Shown here piece after piece: positions 1 to 11,220 of a stretch of 64,000 bases of DNA. The stretch's first letter is position 1; each line of letters starts with the position of its first letter. Below the pieces are notes generated by a model, which worked only from the letters and a program-made list of their open reading frames with translations, ran no database searches and was not told where the DNA came from. Source of the DNA: Acanthamoeba sp. SK_2022b (taxonomy: Eukaryota > Discosea > Longamoebia > Acanthamoebidae); NCBI GenBank assembly GCA_027943245.1, contig JANDJZ010000008.1:186001-250000 (forward strand), read 5' to 3'. The translations under genes were made by a program, and so were the position numbers.

Positions 1-75
1 TGTTGTGTTGTGTTGTGTTGTGTTGTGTTGTGTTGTGTTGTGTTGTGTTGTGTTGTGTTGTGTTGTGTTGTGTTG
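1..75. repeat. (TGTTG)15 pentanucleotide microsatellite
   Basis: Fifteen perfect tandem copies of TGTTG run from the window edge to about position 75. They are followed directly by a GT-rich stretch ending in a splice acceptor (gtgtgtgcag). The array therefore sits in an intron of the Shk-type kinase gene and probably continues beyond the window. Confidence 0.95.
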
Positions 76-1267
76 TGTGTGCAGTTGCTGGAGGGTGATC
101 TGTACGACCTAATCCACAAGCAAAAGGTCAAGCTCACCCTGTTCCAGAAGATGAAGCTAGCCAAGGACGCCGCGCTCGGCATGAACTGGCTGCACCACTC
201 CAACCCACGTATCATCCATCGAGGTGCCCTCCCCCTCCAACAGCCGAGTGGCTTGGCGGTGGCTCACTCGCCAAGCGATCCGCTTCCAGATCTCAAGCTG
301 GCGAACCTGCTCATCTACAGGCAGGGCGAGGAGTACCGCGTGAAGCTGTGCGACTTTGGGCTGAGCGCGATCAAGGAGGCCTCGCAGGAGGCCATCCGTG
401 ACCTGGGCGCCGTGCGCGGCACGCCCCTGTACATGGCCCCGGAGGTGATGCGCAAGCGGGACTTCAACGAAAAGGCCGACGTCTACTCCTTTGGCATCGT
501 TCTATGGTACATGCCCACCGCACACATCTCGCAACGTAACGCGCATAGCCAATGACACGAAGTGTGTGCGCGAAGGGAGCTGTTGACGGAGCGGAAGCCG
601 TTCGAGCACCACCGGGACTGGAACCAGTTCCTGGTCGCCGTGGGCGACGAGGGCGAGCGGCCCATCATCCCGGCGTCGTGCCCGCCCGCCCTCTTCTCTC
701 TCATAGAGGACTGCTGGCGTAACGACGCCTCCCTCCGGTAAGCGCCGCTGGTCGCCCCCTCCTCTCTCCTCTCTCCTCTCCTCCCTTGCTTGGCGCTCGC
801 CGCTGAGAGCCCCTTTGGCAGGCCCGACTTTGAGGAAATCAACGAGAGACTCGATGCCATCATCATCGACAGCGCGATCGAGGACGAGGCTGCCCGCGCG
901 TTCTGGAAGGCGGAGGGGAGCCTGCACGACCACGTCCTGCCGTGGCCCGTCTTTGCGCGCAAGCTGTGGAGGTACCTCGGGCTTGACCTCCCGCACGACC
1001 CCGACGATCCCCTCCCACCTGCCGACGAGCCCGCCCTCCCACAGCCGGCCCAGGACAAGTGGTAAGCTCCTCTCTCCGCCTTCTCTAGCGAGCGTGTAAT
1101 CGGGGGGGAGGGCTAACGCTGGTGGCTCAGGACCGCGCCGCACAAGCGACCAACGGCAGCCCTTCCCACAAGCACAAGCGAGCAGGGTCGAGCGGGCACC
1201 CCGCTGGTCTACAATCCTCCGCCTTCGGTCGAGGTTGCGCAGCTGCGATGCGCCAAAGCGCTCTTTG

Positions 1268-1336
<69 letters not shown>

Positions 1337-1984
1337 GGGGATGCATGCCAGCTCACGCGCTTTTGCCAAAACAGTGACGGAGGAGAGCAGGGGCAAGGGG
1401 CGGGAGATGGTGAGCATCGAGTGGTTCAGCAAGATGGTGGAGTGGTTTGCGCCCTTCGAGGCCAGCCCACGCTTTCTCGACCGCCTGCTGGCCCTCCTCA
1501 GCCAGCCATGGTTCCACGGCCCCCTCACCAACAACGTGCGCTGTCCCCTCCCCTTCCTCCCCATCTCTCTCATACCGAAGCCTTGACTCACGCACGCGTG
1601 CGCGAGCAGGACATGGCTCGTCTGCTGGCGGGCGCGGCGGAGGGCACCTTCCTGGTGCGCTTCTCGAGCAGCAGCCCGGGCGCCTACACCATCTCGCGCG
1701 TCACCCCGCAGGGCACCTCGCACATACGCATACTGGGTCGACGCGTGCTCCACGGAGACCGAGCCCACGCCGGCGACGGCAATGCTGAAGAGCGGGCTAC
1801 GACGGCGGTGCGTTACTCAGCGAGCGACGACAGGAGCTACGAGTCGATGGGGGAGGTGGTCGCCGACCTCGCCCAACCGCTGCGCCTGCTCCACCCCGCA
1901 CCCGGGTCGCCCTACCTGCCCCTCTTTGGCGACCCCGCCATCCTCAAGGCGGCCGGCGGCTACGAGTCCCTCGTCCAGCGGTGA
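76..1984 (+). CDS. Shk-type protein kinase with C-terminal SH2 domain (5' partial)
   Basis: TKL-group kinase followed by an SH2 domain, the layout of the Dictyostelium Shk (SH2 kinase) family; expected to phosphorylate Ser/Thr (possibly Tyr) and dock on phosphotyrosine proteins. The first visible exon begins mid-kinase. Splicing near 224-291 restores the catalytic loop HRDLKLANLL. It is followed by CDFGLS and the activation-segment end MAPEVM (440-450). Later exons carry the kinase C-lobe (570-740, 822-1061) and a linker (1380-1540). The SH2 segment has the phosphate-binding motif FLVRFS at 1650-1667 and ends with TGA at 1982-1984. A CA repeat fills the intron near 1270. The N-lobe lies outside the window. 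Family call is firm; substrate specificity is unknown. Confidence 0.88.
1270..1334. repeat. (AC)n microsatellite in a kinase intron
   Basis: An uninterrupted AC repeat begins at an apparent GTACAC splice donor in the Shk-type kinase gene. Long in-frame translations through it (VCVCVC or THTHTH) are artefacts of the repeat. Confidence 0.95.
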
Positions 1985-2107
1985 CCACTCGCTACTTCTA
2001 TTATGGCTTTATTCTAGTTTTTTTTAATACCAAACAGAAACACTCGTAGCGGAGGCCTCCGCCGTGCGAACACGAGAGACAGGAAGAGAGGGAGGGGAGT
2101 GGGCGGC

Positions 2108-3201
2108 TTAGGCGCTGGGGTAGTGGTTGAGCCGGTAGAGGAGGATGTTGCCCTTGTGGGTGCCGAGGGCGAGGTAGCCGCTGTGGGGCGAGAAGTCAAA
2201 GTCTATCACCTTGCCCAGCGGCGTGCGGTCGGTCGGCCAGTTGCCAAACACCGTCATCGAGGGCAGGTGCACCTGCAAGGCCAACATTTAATTGGTGAGG
2301 TGAGGACAACGATGACAAGAACTAAGAAGATGGCGGGGAAGGGGAAGGGGAAGGAGGGTGGTGGAAAGAGGATGACCACATACCAGACGGAAGGCGGAGG
2401 TCTTAACCCACGAGTTGATGCCCATGAGTTGTGTGTCGTGGTTGAACTTGATGGCGGTGATGGAGGTCTGCAGGTTCATGAGCGACTTTTGCGGCTTCAG
2501 CTTCGGGTCACGCGCCGCCACCGCCGCCCCCGAATACATGTTCACCACGCCCACCTGCGACCTGTCATTGCCCCCCGGTGAGGCCAGGCCACCATTTGCA
2601 CACGTGAAATGAAGAGGGGGAGCAGGTACCCGACGGCGTGATAGGCGCCGGTGGAGGAGACGGCGAGCGAGCTGGTCTTGCTCATGCCCTCGTCCGTGAA
2701 CCTGTAGATGCACCTGTGCGTTCGCAAGTCCCACTGATAGACCGACGCATCTGTCGCCCACCGCCATCCACGCAACCGGTTGGCCGATGCCACACACCCC
2801 TTCCAAGGGCAAAAAGCGGGTCTGAAGAGAGTGGTGATTGAGGGGGGGGGGGTACCTCCGCCTCCGGTGAACATGGTGTTGCCATCGGGAGCAAAACACA
2901 CAGCGATCGGGATGTTGTTCATCTTGAGATCGGCTGCAGTGAGAGCGATGAGTTGCGCAGCGAGCCACTACAGACGCAACACGCACCACACCACCGACGG
3001 GGAGAGTTGCATAGGGAGAGGGGAGAGTCGCGTCTCGAGCTCGAGCAGTACCGATCTTTTGTTTGCTCTGGTTGGAGGTCAGGTGCACGTTGCCACCCTT
3101 GCCGCAGAAGGCCAGGTACTTGTTGTCCTTCGAGTAGAACGCACGCTCCGTACTGCGCTCCTCCTTGCCTGTCCTCGTTCACCCACCACCGCACCGCGTA
3201 A

Positions 3202-3250
<49 letters not shown>

Positions 3251-4826
3251 ACCGTACCAGCGGGGTACCACACTTTGGAGACCTTGCCCGACACGACGTC
3301 GTACACGTAGATCCAGGGCTTTCGGCAGGCGACGACGGCCTCGCGGCCGTCGGGCGAGAACCACGCCTTAGCGATGGGCGAGTCCTTGAAGATCACGCCC
3401 TGCACCTTGCGATTCTTCTTGCCGTCTATCTACACCGCGACAACCCCGCAACAAACCACGTCGTAGCCACGCGTGAGCGCCCGTGTGCAAGGAGATCGCC
3501 AGATGGATGTTGTGGGCATGAGGCAGAGAGTAAGAGACTGACCTGGAAGAGTCTGAGCGTCTTGTCCTGGCCGGCGGCCAGCATCAGCTGTGCGTTGGAG
3601 TGGAAGTGGACCGAAGCCAGACCACGCGACGTTTCCTAGCGTCGCCCATTGTTGTGTTGTGCGTGCGAGAGGGGGGGGGGTATGAGTTCGTGTGTGTGTG
3701 TGTGTGTATGTGTATGAGAGAGAGAGAGAGAGAGAGGAGACCAACGGTTGCTTGTGCAAGTCAGAAGAGGAGGGCCGGGGTTACCTGCTGGTTGGCGTCC
3801 TTAACACGGGTGACGTTGAGAATGCTGGGCGCGAGCCGCTGCGGGTTGGAGCCGACCAGCGCCTCGGCGGTCGCCAAAATGTCCTCCTCGTCCTCATCTA
3901 TACGCCACACCGAACCAACCAAGGCATGAGCCATGTGAGATGCGCGATATCGTTTGCATGGCATGATTTGGGCGCGCTAAAGTACCTCGCGCGGTGTCGA
4001 TCTCCTCGGGCAGCTTGGCCCACGCAGGTCCGCCCGACTCTTGGTGGTTAATTTTTTCGAACCTGTTTTTTTTTTCAGCAATTTAGCAATAAATTAAATT
4101 ATATAATCCTGAATATTCCTTTAAATCAAGGCCATTATGTTTTTTAAAATAAAATGTTTTAAAAATGGGTATGCACCTTTCGCGCAGTCTTTGGGTATAT
4201 TCTGCCCCATTGATGACGGTCTCGTCCAAGCGCTTGAGGAGCTTGCGCTTCTTGGGATCGCGTGTTGCGATGCGTACACTCTCGGCCGCGTCATCTTCAT
4301 CCTCCCAGGCCGGTCGCAGCGCCGCTTCCTGCTTGACTTTTTCCTCCTCATCTTGATCTTCTCCGGCATTTTCGATCTTTACCGCATCTTCGGCATCCGA
4401 GTCTTCCTCTTGCTTGAACGGAACCATAACTCCATTTTTGTCCACCCACACAGTGTTCATCGGCGCCTCTTGGATGTCCTCGCTCTTTTCATCTTCATCT
4501 TCAGGAATCTGATCTTCCTTCTCCAGCTCATTACCAAATCGCTCAACGGACACCGATCCGAAGAGCATGTCCTCGAGCTGTGCCTCCTCTTGCTGATCCT
4601 TCTGGGTGAATTCGGGCGGTCGCTCGAAGAACTCCACCATATCGTTCTTTCGCTTCCGCTGCAGGCCTTCATCGTACTTTGATCGGAACTGGTCACCACC
4701 CCCGCCGCGGCCACCACGACCACCACGACCACCTCGCCCACCTCGTCCACCTCGCCCGCGTCCGCGTGCGCCTCCCCTCATGTGCGCGCCTCCGCGGGCT
4801 CCACGCTTGGCGATTTTACTATCCAT
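2108..4826 (-). CDS. UTP18: U3 snoRNA-associated protein 18 (WD40, SSU processome)
   Basis: Nucleolar WD40 protein of the U3 small-subunit processome, needed for early 18S rRNA processing. It starts at the ATG at 4826 with an RG-rich N-terminus of repeated GRGG/GGRGG units (nucleolar GAR-like). An acidic stretch follows, then the UTP18-typical PAWEDEDD and EYTQRLRE segments. Downstream exons give the propeller: QESGGPAWA (about 4050), a blade with AWFSPDGREAVVA (3310-3390), IAVCFAPDGNTMFTGG (about 2890), VYQWDLRTHRCIYRF, and a C-terminal blade ending LLYRLNHYPSA with TAA at 2108-2110. First introns are AT-rich and a third intron holds a 7-bp minisatellite. Blade order and flanking motifs match UTP18 rather than other WD40 proteins. 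Confidence 0.9.
3202..3250. repeat. (GGTGGGC)7 minisatellite in UTP18 intron
   Basis: Seven perfect 7-bp units, 49 bp in all, lie in a UTP18 intron. Closely spaced G runs (GG and GGG) on the + strand could form a quadruplex in DNA. The UTP18 transcript would carry the C-rich complement. Confidence 0.93.
3690..3738. repeat. Mixed TG and AG dinucleotide repeats
   Basis: A TG run followed by TATG interruptions and then an AG run, again inside a UTP18 intron. Confidence 0.85.
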
Positions 4827-5038
4827 CTCTCAATCTCGGCAAGCTTGAATAAGATGAGATCAGAACAAAATCTGCAACGCGGAAAAAAACAAAACAGCGA
4901 ACGAAGAAAAACCATTTCCGAGTTATTTCCATAACAAATAAAACTCCGCCTCGCGATACTGGGCGCGGTACTGTACATCGCGTGCCCGCCGTGAGGCTTC
5001 CCTCTCTTCCCTCGCTTGCCCTCGCTGACGTTGTGTGC

Positions 5039-7165
5039 TCACCCGCTGCCCTCCTGGACGGCACCATCACCACTGCCGCCGGTCCGCCACTGGCCCACCG
5101 TCTCTGACTCCATCGTGCCCACACTCTCTTCGCCTCTCAACTTGGCTCCCTCCTCGTCCTCGTCCTTGGCTTGGTTACCGTCACCGTTGACGACATCATC
5201 GTCGGGGAGGTAGTCCTTGCGGTTGATCTTGACGCTCTCACAGCTCATGTCCTCGGCCTTGAACTCCTCGAGCGAGGTGACACTGCCCTCGGTCGACCGC
5301 GCCCGCTCCAGCTCCTTTGCGCGCTTGATCGACACGACGATCTCCTCCTCCTTGGACCCGTCGCTCGACGCATCGTACGACGACGCGTGCACCTTGGCGA
5401 AGATCTTGGCGAACTTTGACTTCTTCTTCCTCAGCTTCTGCTCATTCACACAACACACGAGTGAGGTGTGTCCTGTGCGTGAGGGAGTTTGCTCTCTGAG
5501 CTGTTTACCTTCTCCTCCCGAGGAGAGAGGTGATTCACCCGTTCCACAAGCTCGGTGAGCAGACCGGCCAGCCGCTCGCCCTTGGCCAAAAATGGATGCT
5601 GGTGGCGTGCGCAGACAGCGTGAGCATCTGCACCTAAAGCGCAGCCCAATGTCATAGCGCAGTTACCTTGAGGAGTTCGTCGGCGGTGGCCCTCTGGTCG
5701 TATTCGCGAATAAGGCACCGCGCGATGAACTCCTGGAACTCGGTCGACCACTTCTCCGGGTTAGTGAGCTTGGGTGGTGGCGTGTTTGGCGACGCAATGA
5801 TGAACAATGCCTACGCCACGTGCACCAAGGTCGAGCGATGAATGAGAGAGAGAGAGAGAGAGAGGTGAGCCCAGTGCGCGTGGTCCGAATGGGGGTGGGC
5901 TTTCCTCGGAGAAGGGGAGTACACGCACCCGCATTGCTAGAAGGCCAGAGTAAGGGGGCATCATCTCGGCCAGCTCGATGCAGGTAATGCCGAGCGACCA
6001 GATGTCCACCCGCGTCGTGTACTCCTGCTCACAAACCAACTCTGGTGCCTGCATGCCCCGCCACCAAGCCAACCAAACTCAGCAACCAGTCGATCGGCCG
6101 ATCTCGGAAGCTGCTTGAGGAAAGTGCGTCACACTGTGTACCATCCAATACGGAGTGCCGGTAGCGGTTTTGTGTTTGTCCATCGTGTTCACCATCTGTG
6201 TGGCCACACCCAAATCGGCTGGAGAAAAGAAGCAGAAAAAGCGAGGCCAGCAGCTCAGCAACGGGCCTACACGAGCTCGGAGCGAGGAGACGGGGAGACG
6301 GGGCACGGCGGGGCGAGGAGGGCATACCCAGCTTAGCGGAGCCTTTTGAGTTGAGCAAAATATTGTCTGAAAAGAGGAGGCGTATGCGCGTAAGCTCCCT
6401 CTCCGCATTGTTCGTTGCGGACACGAAGAACGAAGGAAGAGCGTACCGGCCTTCACGTCACGGTGCAGTAGTCGCTGGGAGTGCAGATAGTGCAGACCCT
6501 TCACCACCTAGAAGGCGAGCCGTCCCATGCACACGCCGCGGTCAGAGCGCATAGAGGAGTGTGCACAGGTGCTGCGCGCGCGCGAAAGGGAAAGACCTGA
6601 TAGCACACAGCAGCGATTTCGTCTTCCGACAGCGGTGACTTGAGGCGGTTCATTATCTTCTTCAGGCTGCCTCCGGAGCAAAACTCCATCACTATCTGTA
6701 CTCCTCCCACCAACCGACTTGAGTTCACCAGCGTCCCGCCAGAGGTGATTTTGGTTGAAGAGGGGAAGAGGCGAAAAACGAAAACGACGAAAGAACGAAG
6801 CGAAGGGGAGCGAACCCAGAGGCGCTTGTTCCTGAAGTAGGACCCGTAGTAGGCGGTGACGAATGGAGAGTCGCAGCGCTTCAGGTGGTCGATCTCGCGA
6901 ACGATTTTCTTCAGCTCGTCTTCGTTGTCCTCGTCGCAAATGGGGATAATCTTGATGGCAACCATCTCCCCGGTCCCCTTGTCCATCGCTTTGTACACTC
7001 GCCCAAAACTCCTTTCGTTTGATTTTTTTAAAAACAGGCCTTTTAGAGTTTGATGAACAACTTGACATAAAATGCATATTTAATCTACTTTCTTAAAACA
7101 AAGACGCACCCGCTGCCTATAAGGCCCATGAGGGTGTAGTGGTCCTCTGGGTCGTCTGTGTTCAT
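5039..7165 (-). CDS. Ste20/MST-type serine/threonine kinase
   Basis: STE-group kinase of the germinal-centre/MST class, which in amoebae includes severin kinase and Krs proteins that act on cytoskeleton and Hippo-like signalling. The first exon is very short: ATG at 7165, MNTDDPEDHYTLMGLIGSG. It splices to SFGRVYKAMD, giving the glycine loop. VAIKII supplies the ATP-binding Lys. HRDVKAGNILL is the catalytic loop. The metal-binding motif reads DLG instead of DFG (about 6215), and TGTPYWMAPEL (about 6150-6020) is the activation segment. The C-terminal tail (5458-5039) is acidic, charged and low complexity, with no SARAH domain that I can recognise. The stop used is TGA at 5039-5041, but it overlaps a GTGAGC donor-like sequence, so an extra 3' exon is possible. 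Confidence 0.85.
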
Positions 7166-7365
7166 CGTGCAGGCAAAATCGAGGCAAAGTTTGGATGATT
7201 TTCAGCCACAAGGAAACAAGGGTGAATCAGCTGTTCACTTGAGCGAGCACCGTGGTTTGTTTTACATATTAATTTGAGCCAATTTTCCAAGACGTTTATA
7301 CTTATTTTCTCTTTTCCAGGTATTCCAGTGGCGAAGGCCAAAAGACAATCGCCGGTACAGGTGAG

Positions 7366-9357
7366 ATGTTGACACGTTCGAGAGCAAAGGGATCTGGTCT
7401 GGTCCTCGCATCTTGTTGGCGCCGTAGCCTGGGCAGCTCCACGTCTTCATCTTCTCTCTTTTCCACAGCGGCGGCTCCTTCCGTTCCCCTCCGTACAGCC
7501 AGTCCAAACACACCAAACGTACGCGGTTCAAACCTAACGGGATCTCTGATTCTAGATTGCCCGCATTTTTGTTTGTATAAATAAAAACGTAAATATAATT
7601 ATAAAAGAGCAACGACTTGACACGCGCGTGCAGGGGAAGGAGGATGGGTGCATATTCTCGGGTATCCAGCCCAAGGGCCACCTGCACCTGGGCAACTACC
7701 TCGGTGCCGTCGTCAACTGGCTGCAGCTCCAGGAACAGCGTGTACGTCAGCTCCGTGGAAATCCTCCGCTCGTTTCCTGGGCCGTGCACCGTGCCCACTG
7801 TGTGATGTAGAAGGGGAACAGGGACGGGGTGATCTTCTGTGTAGTGAATATGCACTCCTACACGACCGACGTGACACCGGAGGATTTGCGGGACAGCACG
7901 CGCGAGATGGCCATCGCCCTCCTCGCCTGCGGCATCGACCCCGAAAAGTGCATCCTCTACAGCCAGAGCGAGGTTGGACAACTAACCAACCAGCCGATCA
8001 ATAGGAGATCGCGTTGAGCTCACCCATCGCATTGGTATTGGTGTTGGCGGCGGGGTGCAGGTGGCGGAGCACGCGGAGCTCGCGTGGATCTTGGGCTGTC
8101 GCACCACCATGGGAGCCCTCAATCGAATGACCCAATACAAGGCATCGCTCTCCTCCTCTCCTCCTTTCTCTGTCTCCTTTGTCCGCTGTCGGGTGGGTGG
8201 CTCACTCCAATGTGTTTGGACGAACTTGTACAGGAGAAGAAGGCCTCGCAGGGGGCCATGTTCGGCCTCTTTGCCTACCCCGTGCTCATGGCCGCCGACA
8301 TCCTGCTCTTTCGGTATAGAAGCCGTTACTGCGTTGTTGGTGTTGCTGCGCGGCAAGGTGTCACACATGACACGTTGGTGACTCATGCTTGCTGTTTGTT
8401 TCAAACGCTGCTTCTGCAACTACGCTTAAGAGCGAGCCAGATTCCTGTGGGCGATGACCAGCTGCAGCATCTGGAGCTGGCCAGGGAGATCGCCGGTTCG
8501 GACTTGCCCCTCATCCCCCCGCCACTCAACCACTGCAGTGATATTTGCAGCTTGCACTTTCGCCCCGCGTGCTCATTGGCGCATCGCAAACATGCCACGC
8601 AATGGGGGGCCACAGAAACGTTCAACAGGCGATACGACCGGACGCTGTTCCCGCTGCCCCAGCCGATACTGAGCCAGGCAACGCGCGTCATGAGCCTGCG
8701 CGATGGCACCGCCAAGATGAGCAAGTCCGATCCCAACGACCGCAGCCGCATCAACCTCACCGACAGCAGGGAGGAGGTGCGGCTTCCGCCTCGCCTCGAT
8801 CGCAGAGCCGGCGTGGCCTTGGGCTGACCTGTCGTGTCGTGTCATATCCTCCAGATTCTGTTCAAGCTGCAGAAGGCCAAGACCGATCCTCTTCCCGGCA
8901 TCGCTTACGATCCTGAGAACAGGCCGGGTATTCTCGCTCTCTCTCTTCCTCTAAAGCATGCAAGCGAGCGAGGATGCTGCTTGGTGATGGTGGAATGATG
9001 GTGTTGACGGTGAACGGGATCAGAGCTGGCCAATCTGTTGCGCATCTTCTCGGTGCTGACCGACCGCTCGGTCGAGTCGTTGTGCCAAGAATACGCCGAC
9101 GCCAAGATGCCCGACTTCAAGAACGCTCTCGCGCCGCACCTCGTAGTATGCCCCCCCCCACCAACTATAGCCGCACAGTGTGGACGACGATTGATGGCAG
9201 CGAGCAGAACGCGGTGGCGCCGATCGGAGAGAGGATCGAGGAGCTGCGAGGGAAGCCCCAATGGGTGGAGGATGTGTTGCAGCAGGGCGCCAGCCGGGCG
9301 CGTGCCATCGCCCGACGGAACCTCCAAGAAATCAAACATGCCGTCGGCATGCTCTGA
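7366..9357 (+). CDS. WARS2: Mitochondrial-type tryptophanyl-tRNA synthetase
   Basis: Class I aminoacyl-tRNA synthetase charging tRNA-Trp. The sequence is of the bacterial/organellar TrpRS type, not the cytosolic eukaryotic type. The ATG at 7366 opens a Ser/Arg-rich, acid-poor leader of about 50 residues, consistent with a mitochondrial transit peptide. Splicing then joins to [20 protein letters not shown], which contains the HIGH-type signature (HLGN). Later exons give [19 protein letters not shown], the KMSKS loop ([10 protein letters not shown], about 8710-8745) and a C-terminal helical region ending HAVGML with TGA at 9355-9357. All expected catalytic motifs are present. It is divergent from the Ste20-type kinase across about 200 bp. 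Confidence 0.93.
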
Positions 9358-9451
9358 CTCGACGACCGGCGTAGTCACGCATACGTGTCCTCAACACATA
9401 AACTCATGTCCTGGTCCGGTAAGTAAGAGTGCAAGTTACTCCGTAGTTCGG

Positions 9452-9530
9452 CGCTGGTGGCGGTTGCGATGTACGGAGGAAGAGCGTGAACTCGGCGCGG
9501 CAGTCGGTGCTGTGGGCGAGGAGGTCTGTG
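9452..9530 (-). pseudogene. Decayed copy of the Kelch-BTB gene's terminal exon
   Basis: About 79 bp here align with 11235-11326, the end of the Kelch-BTB-BTB coding sequence. Two blocks match, about 29 of 33 and about 34 of 43 positions, separated by a 13-bp deletion that breaks the frame. The encoded shreds (LLAHSTDCRAEFT, then LPPYIATA in another frame) parallel LLVHSTNRSAEFT and LPPHIVTA of the intact gene. It lies between the WARS2 stop and the F-box stop. I interpret it as a relic of a tandem duplicate. Confidence 0.7.
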
Positions 9531-9588
9531 ATGAACCATCCGTTTGTGAAAGTGACTTGGGGGCACGTCGTCTTGCCGCCAAGCACAT

Positions 9589-11117
9589 TTAATCTTCGCA
9601 TCCGTCCAAATGAGCGTTGGCGACAAACAAGGGAAAGGGTGCGTAGGCACAATTTTTCACCTCAGTTGAGAGGTCTAGCGCGATGGCTAAGAAGTGAAGG
9701 AACTGCTCCAATGTCAGCCCCCCTGCTTGCCGTTGTGGTAGTAGCGTGCGCCACATGATCGTCAGTTCCTAGAGGGCAGCCACATGTTATGGTCAATACC
9801 ACAACAGCAGACCAACGGTTACCTCTCACAATTTCCAGGATCACCGTGTGGCTCAGGATAGGAGGTGTATACCCCAGGACAGTATGCAGGGAGGGAGGGG
9901 GTGTCTTGATCAACGGTGTACCCCCACATGAAGGAAGCGTGATTTTGCAGATACAGAGCGTCGTGCCTGATATGTCTTACAACGCCTTGAAACGTCGCGT
10001 TAAACATTGCCTCACAAAGTTGCACTGTTTTGGGCATCGGGTGTCACGTACGTCCGGAGTCGTGGTACACTCTACACGTGCAGATCCTGTCGTCAGAACG
10101 GCCGCAAACGGTTTCGTAGCTGCTCAGGCTGTGCAGGTTGAGAAACACAGCCAACGTTCCTTTCTTGGCGGCGGAAAATGCGCCTGCGCAGTGTGGGTAA
10201 AGAGTACCACAAGTGTTCGTAACCACTTTACACCCGCATACATACCACGAAAGTCATCACTCAGAACACGGGCGTCCAAGTGCTCCACGATGTGCGTCAT
10301 GAGCGCGAGCATGCGCACTTGCCTCCTTTGCAGCTCTGTACACAGTCTAGGCTCGCCATTGCAGTCCTCCTCCTCCTCCTCCGCATCGTTATCGATCCAC
10401 TCAGTAATGCGTGACATAAACTTATCCCTCTGGATGCGTGCCCTGGCTTCTCTGGAGATTGTTTCCAATGCTTCACATGTCGCAGGCATGCGCACATCTT
10501 TGATGAACCGCCTCAAGGACAGCTCTTCAGCTGCGCCAACGTGGTTGAGTATGTGTTCAGTCAAATAGAACAGATTATCGGTGAGTTGGTGTAGAGTACA
10601 AGTGAAGGTGAAGGCTTCCATCCAGATGCTGTTGCTCAGCCCACTTGGCGGACTTGAAGGAATAGCGTCTGAGAAGCGTGTGGAGGAGATCATGAAGGCA
10701 CGCACAGCATCGTGGTCGTGGAGCTGGAGGAGATCCCTCACGGCATCGAAAGTGGGCTCATCGTGGTGCTCACGGAATAGGCGGAGCCAAACGGAATCAC
10801 TTCCCACAATGCGGTGAAGAGTGCGGCTGCAACAGGAAAGCCGCACAAGGTCACCAGGACTGGAGAGGCAGGAGCAGATGGCCAACCAGGCGTCCTCGGC
10901 GAGCGTTTGATCAAGGCTGGACCCTGAGGACCACTGCCAGGCGTCCTCCTGTTGGGTTGCCACCATTAATCTTGGCGGTTATCTTGTGTTTCTTTTCTAA
11001 ATTAATGATTTAGAAAAATTCTTTCATGATTTAGATTCTTTTGGAGCTTAAACTTACTTCACGACGCGCCTTCTTATTGTGGGTTTGGGCTCCACTCTTC
11101 TTCGCGCCGCGCTTCAT
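9589..11117 (-). CDS. F-box protein
   Basis: Probable SCF ubiquitin-ligase adaptor. The F-box lies at the start of the main exon: LAEDAWLAICSCLSSPGDLVRLSCCSRTLHRIV in outline, read here as short segments around 10900-10800. The rest is an unrecognised helical region including a Glu run (about 10370). Later exons give LAVFLNLHSLSSYETV, LQLCEAMFNATFQG and LTIMWRTLLPQRQ, ending HLDGCED with TAA at 9589-9591. Two starts are possible. An ATG at 10966 opens the main exon directly. Alternatively an ATG at 11117 encodes a basic leader, MKRGAKKSGAQTHNKKARRE, followed by a GTAAGT donor and phase-compatible acceptors in the main exon. I prefer 11117 because the donor is ideal and the intron is AT-rich like other first introns here. 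Confidence 0.72.
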
Positions 11118-11220
11118 GGCCAGTTTGCGCTGAAGGCCAGCAACAGACAGAGAAGTAATTGCCGACCAATAGTGTTCAAGCCAACGGTGCAATTAGTGTG
11201 AACCAATCATCCAGAAATGA

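Noticed and set aside
1127..1768. Minus-strand frames encoding VCVCVC stretches
   Set aside because: Translation of the AC microsatellite opposite the Shk-type kinase gene.
3202..3250. Tandem repeat considered as a CRISPR-like array
   Set aside because: Units are contiguous 7-mers without spacers, in a eukaryotic intron.
7500..7520. GGTTCAAACC, a tRNA B-box-like string
   Set aside because: No matching acceptor stem, anticodon arm or A box could be built around it, and it lies just inside a WARS2 intron.
9789..10568. 259-codon open frame on the + strand
   Set aside because: Antisense shadow of the F-box gene, whose minus-strand exons have family motifs and consistent splice sites.
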